Shown in pieces: positions 17,728 to 26,346 of a DNA stretch of 64,000 nucleotides. Under the pieces are notes generated by a model, which saw nothing but the letters and a program-made list of their open reading frames with translations, was not told the DNA's origin and searched no databases. The stretch covers positions 1 through 64,000 of the forward strand of contig CAYLOT010000007.1 of assembly GCA_964385405.1 (NCBI GenBank). The letters run 5' to 3'. The position numbers and the translations under genes are program-made. Each line of letters begins with the position of its first letter. Positions within the stretch are counted from its first letter, which is position 1. This DNA is from CAIZGX01 sp964385405. Lineage in GTDB: Bacteria; Bacteroidota; Bacteroidia; Flavobacteriales_D; Sanyastnellaceae.

Positions 17728-18780
17728 TTAATCCTTGTTCATTACGCCGTTCTGCGCGCGTATGCTCTCTTTGTGAATGGCTTCAAGATATGCGGAAAGA
17801 AATGTTTCGGTGAGATTTGCCGATTTACCCCAAGCTTCGCGGCTTTCAAGAATTTCTTTCCATCGTTCCAGTTGGAATATAGTTATTCCCTCTTCCTTTT
17901 TTAAGGCACCCATCTCTCTGGCAATGTTCATTCTTTTTCCCAAGAGATCAATAATGTCGGCGTCTAACGCATCAACGCGGTCACGCAGCGTTTGAAGTTT
18001 TTGAGCGGAATTGGATGTCAGGAATGTCGAGCGATAATGCAGCAAATCGGACATCTCAGCAACCCGCGTAGGAGTGATTTGTTGTTGAGCATCACTTAGT
18101 GCATTGTCCGGATCTGGGTGACTTTCGAGCATGATTCCATTCATGCCGAGGTCAATGGCGCGCTGACTAACATCGCGCAGTAAAGTTCGGTTTCCACAAA
18201 TGTGGCTGGGGTCGCAGATCAGAGGTATGCGGGGAAACTGAGTTTTGAATTCAATTGGAATCTCCCAAAGCGGTTTGTTCCGGTAGGGGAGTTTATTCGC
18301 TACAGAGAATCCTCTGTGAATTGCGCTTAAATCTGAAAGTCCAACTTTTTGAAAGCGTTCGAAAGCGCCAATCCATAAGGAAAGGTCAGGATTGATAGGA
18401 TTTTTAATGAATATTGGAATATTCACTCCGCGAAGGGCCTCAGCAATTTCTTGCACTGAAAATGGATTCGTGGTCGTACGTGCACCAATCCACAGTGCAT
18501 CGAAATTGTTTTCAAGACACAGTTCTACGTGCTGGGCAGTTGCTACTTCAGTAATGATTTTAACTCCGGCTTCTTCCTTGGCTTTTTTCATCCACGGAAG
18601 AGCAGCAGCTCCCATTCCTTCAAAAGAGTTGGGACTTGTGCGTGGTTTCCAGATGCCTGCACGGTAGTATGACAAAGGAATGCGTTCGTTTAATTCTCGA
18701 GCGGTATTGACCACTTGAGACTCAGACTCTGCACTGCAGGGCCCTGAGATCCAAATGAAATTATCCTTTATCGTATCCAT
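17728..18780 (-). CDS. Bifunctional DAHP synthase / chorismate mutase (type II)
   Basis: Catalyses the first step of the shikimate pathway (phosphoenolpyruvate + erythrose-4-phosphate to DAHP) and converts chorismate to prephenate. The protein is 350 residues. Residues ~1-250 are a KDO8P/DAHP-synthase-type barrel with the metal-binding Cys in WISGPCSAES, the substrate segment YRAGIWKPRTSP, IITEVATAQHVE, GARTTTNPFSVQ, LICDPSHICGNR and GIMLESHPDPDNA. Residues ~265-350 are an AroQ chorismate mutase: LRDRVDALDADIIDLLGKRMNIAREMGALKKEEG. A fusion with the mutase at the C-terminus is common in Bacteroidota. The ATG at 18780, with GGAAGG before it, is preferred over 18828. Confidence 0.92.
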   Translation of the reverse strand: MDTIKDNFIWISGPCSAESESQVVNTARELNERIPLSYYRAGIWKPRTSPNSFEGMGAAALPWMKKAKEEAGVKIITEVATAQHVELCLENNFDALWIGARTTTNPFSVQEIAEALRGVNIPIFIKNPINPDLSLWIGAFERFQKVGLSDLSAIHRGFSVANKLPYRNKPLWEIPIEFKTQFPRIPLICDPSHICGNRTLLRDVSQRAIDLGMNGIMLESHPDPDNALSDAQQQITPTRVAEMSDLLHYRSTFLTSNSAQKLQTLRDRVDALDADIIDLLGKRMNIAREMGALKKEEGITIFQLERWKEILESREAWGKSANLTETFLSAYLEAIHKESIRAQNGVMNKD

Positions 18781-18800
18781 ATCTTCCTTCCATTTCATTG

Positions 18801-18808
18801 CGAAAGTA
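18801..18808 (-). promoter_or_regulatory. -7-like box TACTTTCG for the DAHP synthase gene
   Basis: One mismatch to TAnnTTTG, 20 nt upstream of the ATG at 18780. The same octamer precedes prfB at nearly the same distance. Confidence 0.4.
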
Positions 18809-18842
18809 CTTGATTCCAGGAGGCACAAGAATTATTGGGCAT

Positions 18843-18867
18843 AAAAAAAAGGGGAAAACTCCCCTTT
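18843..18867 (-). terminator. Rho-independent terminator after tRNA-Leu
   Basis: On the minus strand AAAGGGG-AGTTTT-CCCCTTT is followed by a run of T, beginning directly after the tRNA-Leu 3' end. Confidence 0.85.
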
Positions 18868-18868
18868 G

Positions 18869-18950
18869 TGCCCTGGACTGGACTCGAACCAGCACACCTT
18901 ACGGAACCACCCCCTCAAGATGGCGTGTCTACCAATTTCACCACCAGGGC
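18869..18950 (-). tRNA. tRNA-Leu (anticodon GAG)
   Basis: Type II tRNA with a variable arm. The acceptor stem is GCCCTGG/CCAGGGC with discriminator A. The D-arm reads GTGAAATTGGTAGACAC. The anticodon stem CCATC/GGTGG encloses the loop TTGAGGG, so the anticodon is GAG, reading CUC and CUU. The variable arm is TTCCGTAAGG-like, and the T-loop is GGTTCGAGTCC. CCA is not encoded. It lies 45 nt downstream of tRNA-Lys on the same strand but is separated from it by a terminator. Confidence 0.95.
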
Positions 18951-18959
18951 AATCAGAAC

Positions 18960-18986
18960 AAAAAAGGGCAGTTGCCTGCCCCTTTT
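18960..18986 (-). terminator. Rho-independent terminator after tRNA-Lys
   Basis: On the minus strand the stem GGGCAG-GCAA-CTGCCC is followed by TTTTTT. It sits between tRNA-Lys and tRNA-Leu, so the second tRNA probably has its own transcription start or depends on read-through. Confidence 0.8.
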
Positions 18987-18995
18987 CTTTTCTTG

Positions 18996-19068
18996 TGATC
19001 CCGCTGGGACTCGAACCCAGGGCCCATACATTAAAAGTGTATTGCTCTACCAGCTGAGCTACGAGATC
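18996..19068 (-). tRNA. tRNA-Lys (anticodon TTT)
   Basis: Acceptor GATCTCG pairs with CGGGATC (one G-T pair), discriminator A. D-arm TAGCTCAGCTGGTAGAGCA, anticodon stem ATACA/TGTAT with loop CTTTTAA giving anticodon TTT, T-arm CTGGGTTCGAGTCCCAG. It is 73 nt with no encoded CCA. Confidence 0.96.
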
Positions 19069-19183
19069 ATCTTGCTCTAAAAGCGGGTGCAAATATACAC
19101 AGATTTTTTAATTTCCTATTTTTTTTGAAATCATTTTCACGAGTGGGCAACTATTTTCTTGGTGATTTAGTCAAGACATTACT

Positions 19184-19191
19184 TATTTTTG
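19184..19191 (+). promoter_or_regulatory. -7 promoter box TATTTTTG (19184-19191)
   Basis: An exact TAnnTTTG match that ends 5 nt before the ATG at 19197. A TTG at 19159-19161, 22 nt upstream of the box, could be the -33 element. Transcription from here would give an almost leaderless mRNA for the two-gene unit. Confidence 0.5.
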
Positions 19192-19196
19192 TTTTT

Positions 19197-19571
19197 ATGG
19201 AAAAGAAAATTTTGCTTTCTCTCCTTTTGTTCCTTGGAACAATTGGATTCTCCTTCGCACAGTCGGACATAACCAGTCGTCACAATGGTGATGCTTCTTG
19301 GTTGAGTTTTTTACAAAACAACATGGTGTCGGTTACTCTTGCTCCAGAGAAAGCTGCGGCCTCACCAATTTTGGAAACTAACCTGAATGCTGCGGTTCCT
19401 TCAACTCAAATGCTATTTAACGCATTAAGTTCAACTCCAGCGTTGCAACCAGACGCTATTCTAACGAAGACATATCGTTGGGGTGCCACCGATTATGTAA
19501 TAACAGTTTTTTCAGCTAAGCGTCTGGAAACTTTGTACAAAAGAGAAACGATAAACAACAAAGCCAAGTAA
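19197..19571 (+). CDS. Small secreted protein of unknown function
   Basis: Not recognised. It has 124 residues with a clear signal peptide (MEKKILLSLLLFLGTIGFSFAQ, cleavage expected after FAQ). The mature part is about 100 residues of mixed helix and strand, without Cys, and with a basic tail (RLETLYKRETINNKAK). There is no T9SS sorting tail, so it should be periplasmic or released. ATG 19197 is chosen over 19125 because it begins the signal peptide and follows the -7 box. The next gene starts 1 nt after its stop, so it shares a transcript with a T9SS type B protein and may assist it, but nothing in the sequence proves that. Confidence 0.7.
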   Translation: MEKKILLSLLLFLGTIGFSFAQSDITSRHNGDASWLSFLQNNMVSVTLAPEKAAASPILETNLNAAVPSTQMLFNALSSTPALQPDAILTKTYRWGATDYVITVFSAKRLETLYKRETINNKAK

Positions 19572-19572
19572 A

Positions 19573-21879
19573 ATGAAAAAAATAGTATTTTCCCTTTTCG
19601 TAGCGGCTTTGACCGTTTTCCAAGTTTCTGCCCAAGAGTATCCGGTGGGTACTGCGTTTATTTCTGATTGTGGTGGTTTTTTAGTAGATCCAGGGTTAAG
19701 TGCCGCTGACTACGGTCCGAACATTGTGGCAATTTCAGTAATCTGCTCAGACGGCACCTTGCCAGGTCAGGTTAACTTGGATTTTAGTTTCTTCAACTTA
19801 GGTGCTGGAGATCAGCTGGCAATCTTTAACGGAGGCGATGCATCTGCCCCGCTTATTGGAACATATACAGGAACAGATTTGAATAATATTGTCATTTCAT
19901 CGAGTAATCCTTCAAACTGTTTGACAGTATTGTTTACTTCTGATGCAGATGCAAGTGTAGGAAGTTTCGGTGCAGAGATTTCATGTGGTATTCCTTGTGA
20001 ACCTCCGGTAGTTGCTGTTACAACAGACCAACCAGATTTTCAGCCAACACGTCTTTGTGTTGGTGAGGTAATCACTTTCGATGCTTCCTCAACCGTATTT
20101 GCTCCCGGTTCAGTTTTAGGTAGTCACACTTGGGACTTCGATGATGGTACTACCGATGTTACTTCATGGCCTATTGTTACGCATTCGTTCTCTGAGCCTG
20201 GTGCGTACATGGTAGAGTTGATCGTGTTAGACACAAACGGTTGTGGAAACATCAACTTAATTGATGCACTTGTGCTTGTAGATACTGAGCCTTCAATAAG
20301 TATCGCAGCCGATGATTTTCAAGCTTGCTTAGGTCAGGAGATAAATTTGGCAGTTGCAATTAATCCGACTTTTTGGTCGGCATTACCGACTGCTAATTTG
20401 GGTGGTGCATTATTCATTCCAGATGATCAATCACAATGTTTCTCAGATACCTTGTTGTTCGGAGGATTCAATGCTGGTCAAACCATTCAGAGTGCAACAG
20501 ATATTGAGAATTTCTTTATCAACTTTGAACACAGTTTCATGGGCGATATCGTTATCTCTTTTGAATGTCCAAACGGTCAGACGATTATTGTTCACCAACA
20601 AGGTGGAAGCGGTACATTTTTAGGTGAGCCAGTTGATGTTATGGGTTCTGCAGATCCTCCTGGGGTGGGATATGATTATTATTGGTCTCCAACGGCTACT
20701 TCAGGAACTTGGGCCGCAAATTCGGGAGGCACTTTGCCAAGTGGAACTTACAATTCTGTTCAACCTTTCGACAATTTGATTGGCTGTCCTTTAAATGGTG
20801 CATGGATAATTGAAGTTTGTGATTTGTGGGGGTCCGATGATGGATGGATTTTCGACTGGACAGTTAACTTCGATTCAACTCTTTACCCGCCTTTGGTTTC
20901 GTTCCTTCCTTCTTTTGGTTATACTTGTGATTCTATTACATGGACAGGTCCGGGAATTGTAAACACAGTTGCGAACTGCGGTGGTGCTGTATTGAATCCA
21001 ACTACTCCGGGCGATTATTACATCATCGTATCAGCTTTAGACAATTTCGGGTGTACATATACCGACACCATTGGTGTAAACTATTTTGCTCCTCCAGTTC
21101 TTGATTTAGGCAATGATATTCCATATTGCTTGAATTCAGTAAACCTTACTAGTAATGTGACCGGACAGGTTCCAGGTATTAATTACGTTTATGATTGGTC
21201 TGTGGTCAGTGCAAACGGAGGAACTTTCAACGCCTCAAACATACCATTCCCAAGTTTTAGCGGAGCTTCAGGAACCTCTGAGGTTTCATTGTCGGTTCAT
21301 CCAATTGATGATATTCAATGTACTGTTACAGATAACATAATGTTAATTACCCCAGAAACTCCTGGAACGGCTCCGTTTTCGACAGATTCAGTTTGTTTGA
21401 GCGAACAAATTTTCTTATCGGCGCCTTTTACAGATCCGACCTATACTTACCAATGGTTCTTGTCTGACACGATTGTGCCAAATGCTTTGGCTTCTGTATA
21501 CAGTCCATGGGCGGGAGTACCCAATGAACAGTTTATGTATTCCGTTGAAATTACTGAACCGGTTTGTGGCTTCAGCTCTACAACAGATTTTGGAATTACT
21601 TCTCTTCCTTGCGACGTCTTTCTTCCAAATATCGTTCTACTCAACGGCACGGCTGAAAATCAAACCCTGAACTTTGACGAAGCGCTTTTCTATTATGCAA
21701 ACGCTTCCCTAGAAGTGTTTAATAGATGGGGTGAATTAGTTTATGAGAGTACCGATTACAAAAACGACTGGTCGCCAACCGAACTAAGTGATGGTGTTTT
21801 TTACTACATCTTGAAGGTCACAACACCAACAGGAAAAGTAGAGGACTATACAGGATACTTCCATTTAATGAGAAATTAA
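19573..21879 (+). CDS. T9SS type B sorted surface protein with CUB, PKD and P domains
   Basis: A 768-residue exported protein. In order: signal peptide (1-20, ending VSAQ); CUB-like domain with paired Cys and the LAIFNGGDASAPLIGTYTG core (about 30-140); PKD domain with HTWDFDDGT…THSFSEPGAYMVELIV (about 145-235); proprotein-convertase P-like domain with QSATDIENFFINFEHSFMGDIVISFECPNGQTI and GAWIIEVCDLWGSDDGWIFDWTVNF (about 270-435); further immunoglobulin-like segments; and a type B gliding-motility C-terminal domain (LEVFNRWGELVYES…SDGVFYYILKV, about 690-768). P domains often aid proteolysis or calcium binding, but no protease domain is present here, so a structural or adhesive role is more likely. 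A terminator follows at 21901. Confidence 0.88.
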   Translation: MKKIVFSLFVAALTVFQVSAQEYPVGTAFISDCGGFLVDPGLSAADYGPNIVAISVICSDGTLPGQVNLDFSFFNLGAGDQLAIFNGGDASAPLIGTYTGTDLNNIVISSSNPSNCLTVLFTSDADASVGSFGAEISCGIPCEPPVVAVTTDQPDFQPTRLCVGEVITFDASSTVFAPGSVLGSHTWDFDDGTTDVTSWPIVTHSFSEPGAYMVELIVLDTNGCGNINLIDALVLVDTEPSISIAADDFQACLGQEINLAVAINPTFWSALPTANLGGALFIPDDQSQCFSDTLLFGGFNAGQTIQSATDIENFFINFEHSFMGDIVISFECPNGQTIIVHQQGGSGTFLGEPVDVMGSADPPGVGYDYYWSPTATSGTWAANSGGTLPSGTYNSVQPFDNLIGCPLNGAWIIEVCDLWGSDDGWIFDWTVNFDSTLYPPLVSFLPSFGYTCDSITWTGPGIVNTVANCGGAVLNPTTPGDYYIIVSALDNFGCTYTDTIGVNYFAPPVLDLGNDIPYCLNSVNLTSNVTGQVPGINYVYDWSVVSANGGTFNASNIPFPSFSGASGTSEVSLSVHPIDDIQCTVTDNIMLITPETPGTAPFSTDSVCLSEQIFLSAPFTDPTYTYQWFLSDTIVPNALASVYSPWAGVPNEQFMYSVEITEPVCGFSSTTDFGITSLPCDVFLPNIVLLNGTAENQTLNFDEALFYYANASLEVFNRWGELVYESTDYKNDWSPTELSDGVFYYILKVTTPTGKVEDYTGYFHLMRN

Positions 21880-21900
21880 AAGTTCTGAAATACTGAAATA

Positions 21901-21927
21901 AGGGGCGAACTTCGCCCCTTTTGTTTT
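21901..21927 (+). terminator. Rho-independent terminator
   Basis: GGGGCG-AACTT-CGCCCC followed by TTTTGTTTT, ending the 19197-21879 unit. It ends 4 nt before the helicase gene ATG at 21932. Confidence 0.85.
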
Positions 21928-21931
21928 AGCT

Positions 21932-23806
21932 ATGTCATTACAAGAAAGTTTATCATACATTGGAAATCTTACGGAGCTCTTGAGAATAGAGCAGCGAGAA
22001 GATTGGTTGCGCTTTCAAAAGCAATTACAAGAGCAGCCTGTAAATGCGCGAATAAAAGAAGGACTTACTTGGTTCCCTTTGAAGATAGTTGAAGATGGAT
22101 TCGGTTTTGGCTCCTATCCATATTTAGTAGTTGAAAAAACCAATGGACCAGCTAAGCATTCCTTTCAATCTGGTCAGCCCGTTGAATTGTTTTCCAACCA
22201 TGAAAATCATCAAGGAGAATCAATTAAAGGAACGATAGCTTTCGTTGACCAGTCACGAATGAAAATTCAATTTAGAGTAGATGAATTACCCGATTGGACT
22301 GACGATGGGAAAATAGGATTGAATGTTTCTTTCGATGAGAAATCGTACAAGGAAATGTTCGCCGCTTTGAATAATGTTATAAACGCGAATAACAATAGAC
22401 TAGCTGAAATTCGCGACGCCATTACTTCAGAGGAGAAACGACTTTCTGAAATTGAATATTCTGGCTCCTCTGGAAATTTGAACGACTCTCAGAATGAAGC
22501 TGCGCGCGGAGTTGTGAATGATTTAGTTGTGAGCGTTGTTCATGGTCCTCCTGGAACTGGAAAAACAACAACGCTTATTCATGCCATGGAAGAGTTGGCC
22601 AAGTTGAAGAAAAAGGTATTGTGTTGTGCGCCGAGCAATGCAGCGGTAGATCATTTGGTGGAAGGGTTAGGCGAGAAGGGATTGAGAGTTTTGCGATTGG
22701 GTAATCCAGCTAAAGTGCATTCCAAGGCAAATGCATTTACAGTTGATGTGAAGTTGGTGGAAGACAAAGATTATTCGCGCGTGCGTGAATGGAAAAGAAG
22801 AGCGAAAGAATTGCGCTCGCTGGGAAGTAAGTACAAACGTTCGTTTGGCAGAGAAGAAGCGGAGCAGCGCAAATTAATTTTCAAGGAAGCAAAAGAAATG
22901 ATGCGCGAGGCGCGCGAAACGGAATTGTTTTTATTGGATAGACTCATTGCACAAGCCGATGTGATTTGCACCACGCTTGTAGGATCTGCGAACGATATGC
23001 TTCGCGATCGCGTGTTCGATGTTGTTGTGATCGACGAAGCAGGACAGGCCTTAGAACCAGCCTGTTGGATTCCGATAGCGAAAGGTAACAAATTGGTGTT
23101 AGCGGGAGACCACTTGCAACTTCCCCCAACTATTTTTTCGAATGAAGCTGCGCAGAAGGGATTGGCTATCTCGCTCATGGAGAGAACTGCACGTATTGAA
23201 AGAGGCGTGCACTTTCTGAATGTGCAATACCGCATGAACGAAAAAATTGCGGCTTTCAGCAACAAGCATTTCTATAAAGGAAAACTCACCGCAGATTTAT
23301 CGGTAGCGCATCGTTTGCTAGAGGGAGATTTGAATCCGATTCTATTCATTGATACTGCTGGAACGGGATACAACGAAGAAGCAGGGGCAGAGGGTAATTC
23401 GCGCATGAACAAAGGCGAAGCTGAATTGGCCATAAAATTGTATTCGATGTTGAAAGAGCAGACGCAAAAGGTTTTTTCATGTGCCTTAATTTCACCGTAT
23501 CGCGCGCAAATTGAATTGTTGGAGCGTGTTTTCAAAGATGAGGAGGTGACGATTAATACGGTGGATTCGTTTCAAGGACAGGAGGCCGATGTGGTTATTA
23601 TTTCTTTGGTGCGAAGCAACGACGAGAATGAAATTGGATTTTTAAAAGACTATCGAAGGATGAATGTTGCGCTTACTCGCGCGAAGAGGAAGTTGATAGT
23701 TATTGGAGATAGCGCAACAATAGGTGGCGATTCGTTTTATCAAGAATTGCTTCAGTTTTTTGAAACACAAGAGTCTTACGAAAGCGCATGGATATACATG
23801 AGTTAG
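21932..23806 (+). CDS. Superfamily 1 DNA/RNA helicase, IGHMBP2/UPF1-like
   Basis: ATP-dependent helicase of 624 residues. An N-terminal OB-like region (about 40-130) precedes the helicase core. Motif I is VVHGPPGTGKTTTL (about 203-216), Ia CCAPSNAAVDHLVEGL, II VVVIDEAGQALEPACW (DEAG type), III KLVLAGDHLQLPPT, IV ISPYRAQIELL, V INTVDSFQGQEADVVIISLVRS and VI YRRMNVALTRAKRKLIVIGD. This is the order and spacing of the IGHMBP2/Dna2/UPF1 group (SF1B), known for 5'-3' unwinding. An insertion of about 80 charged residues between Ia and II fits the family's 1B/stalk region. There is no nuclease or restriction partner next to it, so I see no evidence for a defence role. Confidence 0.88.
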   Translation: MSLQESLSYIGNLTELLRIEQREDWLRFQKQLQEQPVNARIKEGLTWFPLKIVEDGFGFGSYPYLVVEKTNGPAKHSFQSGQPVELFSNHENHQGESIKGTIAFVDQSRMKIQFRVDELPDWTDDGKIGLNVSFDEKSYKEMFAALNNVINANNNRLAEIRDAITSEEKRLSEIEYSGSSGNLNDSQNEAARGVVNDLVVSVVHGPPGTGKTTTLIHAMEELAKLKKKVLCCAPSNAAVDHLVEGLGEKGLRVLRLGNPAKVHSKANAFTVDVKLVEDKDYSRVREWKRRAKELRSLGSKYKRSFGREEAEQRKLIFKEAKEMMREARETELFLLDRLIAQADVICTTLVGSANDMLRDRVFDVVVIDEAGQALEPACWIPIAKGNKLVLAGDHLQLPPTIFSNEAAQKGLAISLMERTARIERGVHFLNVQYRMNEKIAAFSNKHFYKGKLTADLSVAHRLLEGDLNPILFIDTAGTGYNEEAGAEGNSRMNKGEAELAIKLYSMLKEQTQKVFSCALISPYRAQIELLERVFKDEEVTINTVDSFQGQEADVVIISLVRSNDENEIGFLKDYRRMNVALTRAKRKLIVIGDSATIGGDSFYQELLQFFETQESYESAWIYMS

Positions 23807-23822
23807 ATTTCAAAAAAAATAT

Positions 23823-23830
23823 TATTTTTC
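23823..23830 (+). promoter_or_regulatory. -7-like box TATTTTTC before the lipoprotein gene
   Basis: One mismatch to TAnnTTTG, ending 4 nt before the ATG at 23835. The gene has no ribosome-binding site at the usual distance. Confidence 0.35.
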
Positions 23831-23834
23831 CAAT

Positions 23835-24716
23835 ATGAAAAAATCGAATTTACTTTTTGCTGTATTGATGATGATGGTCTTGGTTTCTTGCGATCGTTGC
23901 AAGGATGATCCGAATTCATTGGACGTTCCAACTGTCTTCATTAAAATTGTCACAGACTCAACGCAAGAGCGATTGAATAATTTAGGATTGCCTTCAACGG
24001 TGCCCGCAGGACACGCTGCGTTAAGTCCTTTATTTCATAAGATTTCTGCACACTACATTGAATTCACACCCAACATGTACACCGCATTAGGTGCTGGAGA
24101 GGTGGTTTATCATGCAGCTGAAACAACAGCAGGTGGCGCCAATGCCATTGATTTTGCTCAAGCAAGAATTGCAGCGCCGGGAGAGATTTTCTTGGCTGTA
24201 CCAATAAGTTCATTCACTCCGGGTACTTATGAATATGTGCGAGCTTCATTGTTGTATCAGAATTACGATGTGAATTTGTTGGCGAACGGTTTTAACCTAA
24301 CTGGACGTGTTGCGAGTTTCGTTGGTTTCAATACGTACATATCAGATTACTTAATTAATACGCAAAATGTTGCTGTGAACAACGATGTGCTTCAGGGATA
24401 TTGGGGGTTTGAAACGAGTGTCTTCGGAACGCCTTACGTCACTTCCGGACAAGCACCTCCGGGTGCCACCACGGTTCCGAATCCATTGTTTGCAACCTCT
24501 CCCATTCCTCAGGGTAGCTGCGTTGTAACAGGAGGATTTGCATCACCTTTGGTCATTACAGGAAACGAAACGGAAGATATTTATGTCACTTTATCCCTTT
24601 CGACCAACAAAAGCTTTGAATGGATAGATAGCAATTCAGATGGAAAGTGGGAGCCAAGCGCAGGTGAATCTGTCGTAGACATGGGTTTACGCGGAATGGT
24701 TCCGAGTTGGTATTAG
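23835..24716 (+). CDS. Putative lipoprotein of unknown function
   Basis: Not recognised. The 293 residues begin with a lipoprotein signal (LLFAVLMMMVLVSC, lipidation at Cys19), then DRCKDDPNSLDVP. The rest looks like a beta-rich domain of about 260 residues: TVFIKIVTDSTQERLNNLG, LSPLFHKISAHYIEFTPNMYTALGAG, and near the end an EF-hand-like loop WIDSNSDGKWEPSAGESV that could bind calcium. Only two Cys lie in the mature N-terminus and one in a GSCVV segment, so no clear disulfide pattern emerges. It overlaps by 4 nt the end of the convergent membrane gene. Confidence 0.65.
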   Translation: MKKSNLLFAVLMMMVLVSCDRCKDDPNSLDVPTVFIKIVTDSTQERLNNLGLPSTVPAGHAALSPLFHKISAHYIEFTPNMYTALGAGEVVYHAAETTAGGANAIDFAQARIAAPGEIFLAVPISSFTPGTYEYVRASLLYQNYDVNLLANGFNLTGRVASFVGFNTYISDYLINTQNVAVNNDVLQGYWGFETSVFGTPYVTSGQAPPGATTVPNPLFATSPIPQGSCVVTGGFASPLVITGNETEDIYVTLSLSTNKSFEWIDSNSDGKWEPSAGESVVDMGLRGMVPSWY

Positions 24717-25390
24717 TTCTTTGAAGATAAATTCCGAAACGGTAACAACACCAAGAAAAACAACAATGCTCCTAGACACTCGAGCGTAATTAAGTAATAC
24801 GGATAGGGACCGAAGAAATCCATAGCACTGCCGCCTTCAGGCTTGTGCATGAGGTATCCGTAATTGCTGCCGATAATTTTATTCACTGAAAAGGCTAGCG
24901 CGAAATACACTTGCGATGCAATGACCACGCGTAACCAAGAGCCTTTTTCCGGATACAACTTCATTCCGAAAACCAAGAACGAAGTAGCTATGATCAAACC
25001 AGCATGTCCGATAAAGAAAGAGACATAGGGTACTTCAGGAAAACTTCCGTAAAAGTCAGGCGTAATTAATCCATTCAACGTACCTGTCATAACCCAACAC
25101 CAAGCAATTTCAGCCATGCCACGACGCTTCAGAATTAAAGCTAAAGCGGCGATGATGTTAGCGAGGTTGCACAATTCCAGAGGAAGATCATGACGAGCTT
25201 CCCACAAACCTGTTTGATAACGATACGTCTGATAAACGACCATGTTCGTCAATAATAAGACGCCGAAAAACCAACGCAGAACCTTTTGCGACTTTGCATA
25301 TTTCCTTCCAACCCAAACAAAAAAAAGTGAGAGAAAAATCGTTAAACCAATAATAAAAAAGTGTTCGTTGGTGAACAGTTGGAATTTCAT
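24713..25390 (-). CDS. YwaF/TIGR02206-family integral membrane protein
   Basis: A 225-residue protein with about six or seven membrane helices (for example FFIIGLTIFLSLFFVWVG, WFFGVLLLTNMVVYQTY, LANIIAALALIL, AGLIIATSFLVFGM, LECLGALLFFLVLLPF). The family marker is the polar segment between helices with LPLELCNLANIIA. Another loop has YGYLMHKPEGGSAMDFFGPYPYY, matching the NY.YL..KP…..D..GPYPYY pattern of TIGR02206/YwaF proteins. No biochemical function is known to me. Its ATG overlaps the rsgA stop (ATGA), so the two are a coupled operon. Confidence 0.8.
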   Translation of the reverse strand: MKFQLFTNEHFFIIGLTIFLSLFFVWVGRKYAKSQKVLRWFFGVLLLTNMVVYQTYRYQTGLWEARHDLPLELCNLANIIAALALILKRRGMAEIAWCWVMTGTLNGLITPDFYGSFPEVPYVSFFIGHAGLIIATSFLVFGMKLYPEKGSWLRVVIASQVYFALAFSVNKIIGSNYGYLMHKPEGGSAMDFFGPYPYYLITLECLGALLFFLVLLPFRNLSSKN

Positions 25391-26313
25391 GAAGAACGGT
25401 ATTTTTCAGTTTCGCTTTCTAACATAGATCTATAACTCATGTAACGCGATTCTGCAATCTCACCTTCACTCAATGCCTCTAGAACAGCGCATTTCGGTTC
25501 GTTAATGTGCTTGCAATTGTTGAACTTGCATGCAGGTAATAATTCTAAAAATTCAGGAAAATAATTCGCCAACATTTCCTCTTCGAAATCCACTAATCCA
25601 AATCCTTTAATTCCTGGAGTGTCAATTAAAAACGATGTGTCACTCAATGGAAATATTTCTGCAAACGTAGTGGTGTGTTGTCCTTTCCCGCTCCAGTCGC
25701 TTATTTCACCAATTCGAATATCTTCGTTGTTTGAGATTTTACTCACGAGAGAAGACTTCCCAACACCGCTGTGTCCCGAAAATAAAAATGTTCCAGTCTC
25801 AATGAGTTCTTTCAATTCTTGAAGACCTTGCCCCGTTTCAATACTCGTGAACAACAACTCGTATCCAATGCTTTTATAAATTGAGGCCAAGTCAATCGCT
25901 TTCTCTTTTTCTTCATCTGAAAAAATATCCCACTTATGAAAAACAAGCGTAACAGGAATACGATAAGCTTCTGCCGTTACAAGAAAACGATCGATAAATC
26001 CAGGAGTGGTTTGCGGACGATCAACAGTAATAAGCAAGAAAGCACGCGTAATATTCGCTGCAATGATTTGAGCCTCTTTCGAGAGATTCACCGATTTTCG
26101 AATGATATAATTGGTCCGGTCATGAATGCGATGAATGCTGCCGTTTCCGTCGCTGTCTATTTCAACATCAACATAATCACCAGCGGCAATGGGGTTAGTC
26201 GTACGTAGGCCTTGCAGTCGAATTTTTCCGCGAAGTGAGCACACCACAACATTTCCGTCAATTAAAACGTCGTAGAATTTTCCTGTTGTTTTTAATACCA
26301 AACCTTTTTTCAC
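25387..26313 (-). CDS. rsgA: Ribosome small subunit-dependent GTPase A
   Basis: Circularly permuted GTPase that checks maturation of the 30S subunit. The 308 residues show an N-terminal OB fold (GLVLKTTGKFYDVL…), the G4-like motif LVFHKWD (about 122-128), G1 SGHSGVGKSSL (about 176-186), a switch segment including KGQHTTTFAE, G3 LIDTPGI, and a C-terminal zinc-binding pattern CKFNNCKHINEPKC. The start is GTG at 26313. The gene is divergent from the thiamine riboswitch; the riboswitch promoter's -33 element lies directly against the rsgA start codon. Confidence 0.93.
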   Translation of the reverse strand: MKKGLVLKTTGKFYDVLIDGNVVVCSLRGKIRLQGLRTTNPIAAGDYVDVEIDSDGNGSIHRIHDRTNYIIRKSVNLSKEAQIIAANITRAFLLITVDRPQTTPGFIDRFLVTAEAYRIPVTLVFHKWDIFSDEEKEKAIDLASIYKSIGYELLFTSIETGQGLQELKELIETGTFLFSGHSGVGKSSLVSKISNNEDIRIGEISDWSGKGQHTTTFAEIFPLSDTSFLIDTPGIKGFGLVDFEEEMLANYFPEFLELLPACKFNNCKHINEPKCAVLEALSEGEIAESRYMSYRSMLESETEKYRSS

Positions 26314-26342
26314 TTGTCTAAGGTAATACCTTTATATATTTG
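26314..26342 (+). promoter_or_regulatory. Promoter of the TPP riboswitch transcript (TTG-N18-TATATTTG)
   Basis: A -33 TTG at 26314-26316 and an exact TAnnTTTG match at 26335-26342 are 18 nt apart. The transcript would start about 5 nt on, immediately before the riboswitch P1 stem. Confidence 0.65.
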
Positions 26343-26346
26343 CCCC

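Noticed and set aside
18835..19092. Open frames of 60-90 codons in both strands around the tRNA genes
   Set aside because: They overlap two tRNAs with complete cloverleaf features and two terminators. No signal or ribosome-binding site supports them.
21932..23806. The SF1 helicase as part of an antiphage or restriction system
   Set aside because: It has no nuclease, methylase or small effector partner, and its neighbours are an exported protein and a lipoprotein with separate signals.
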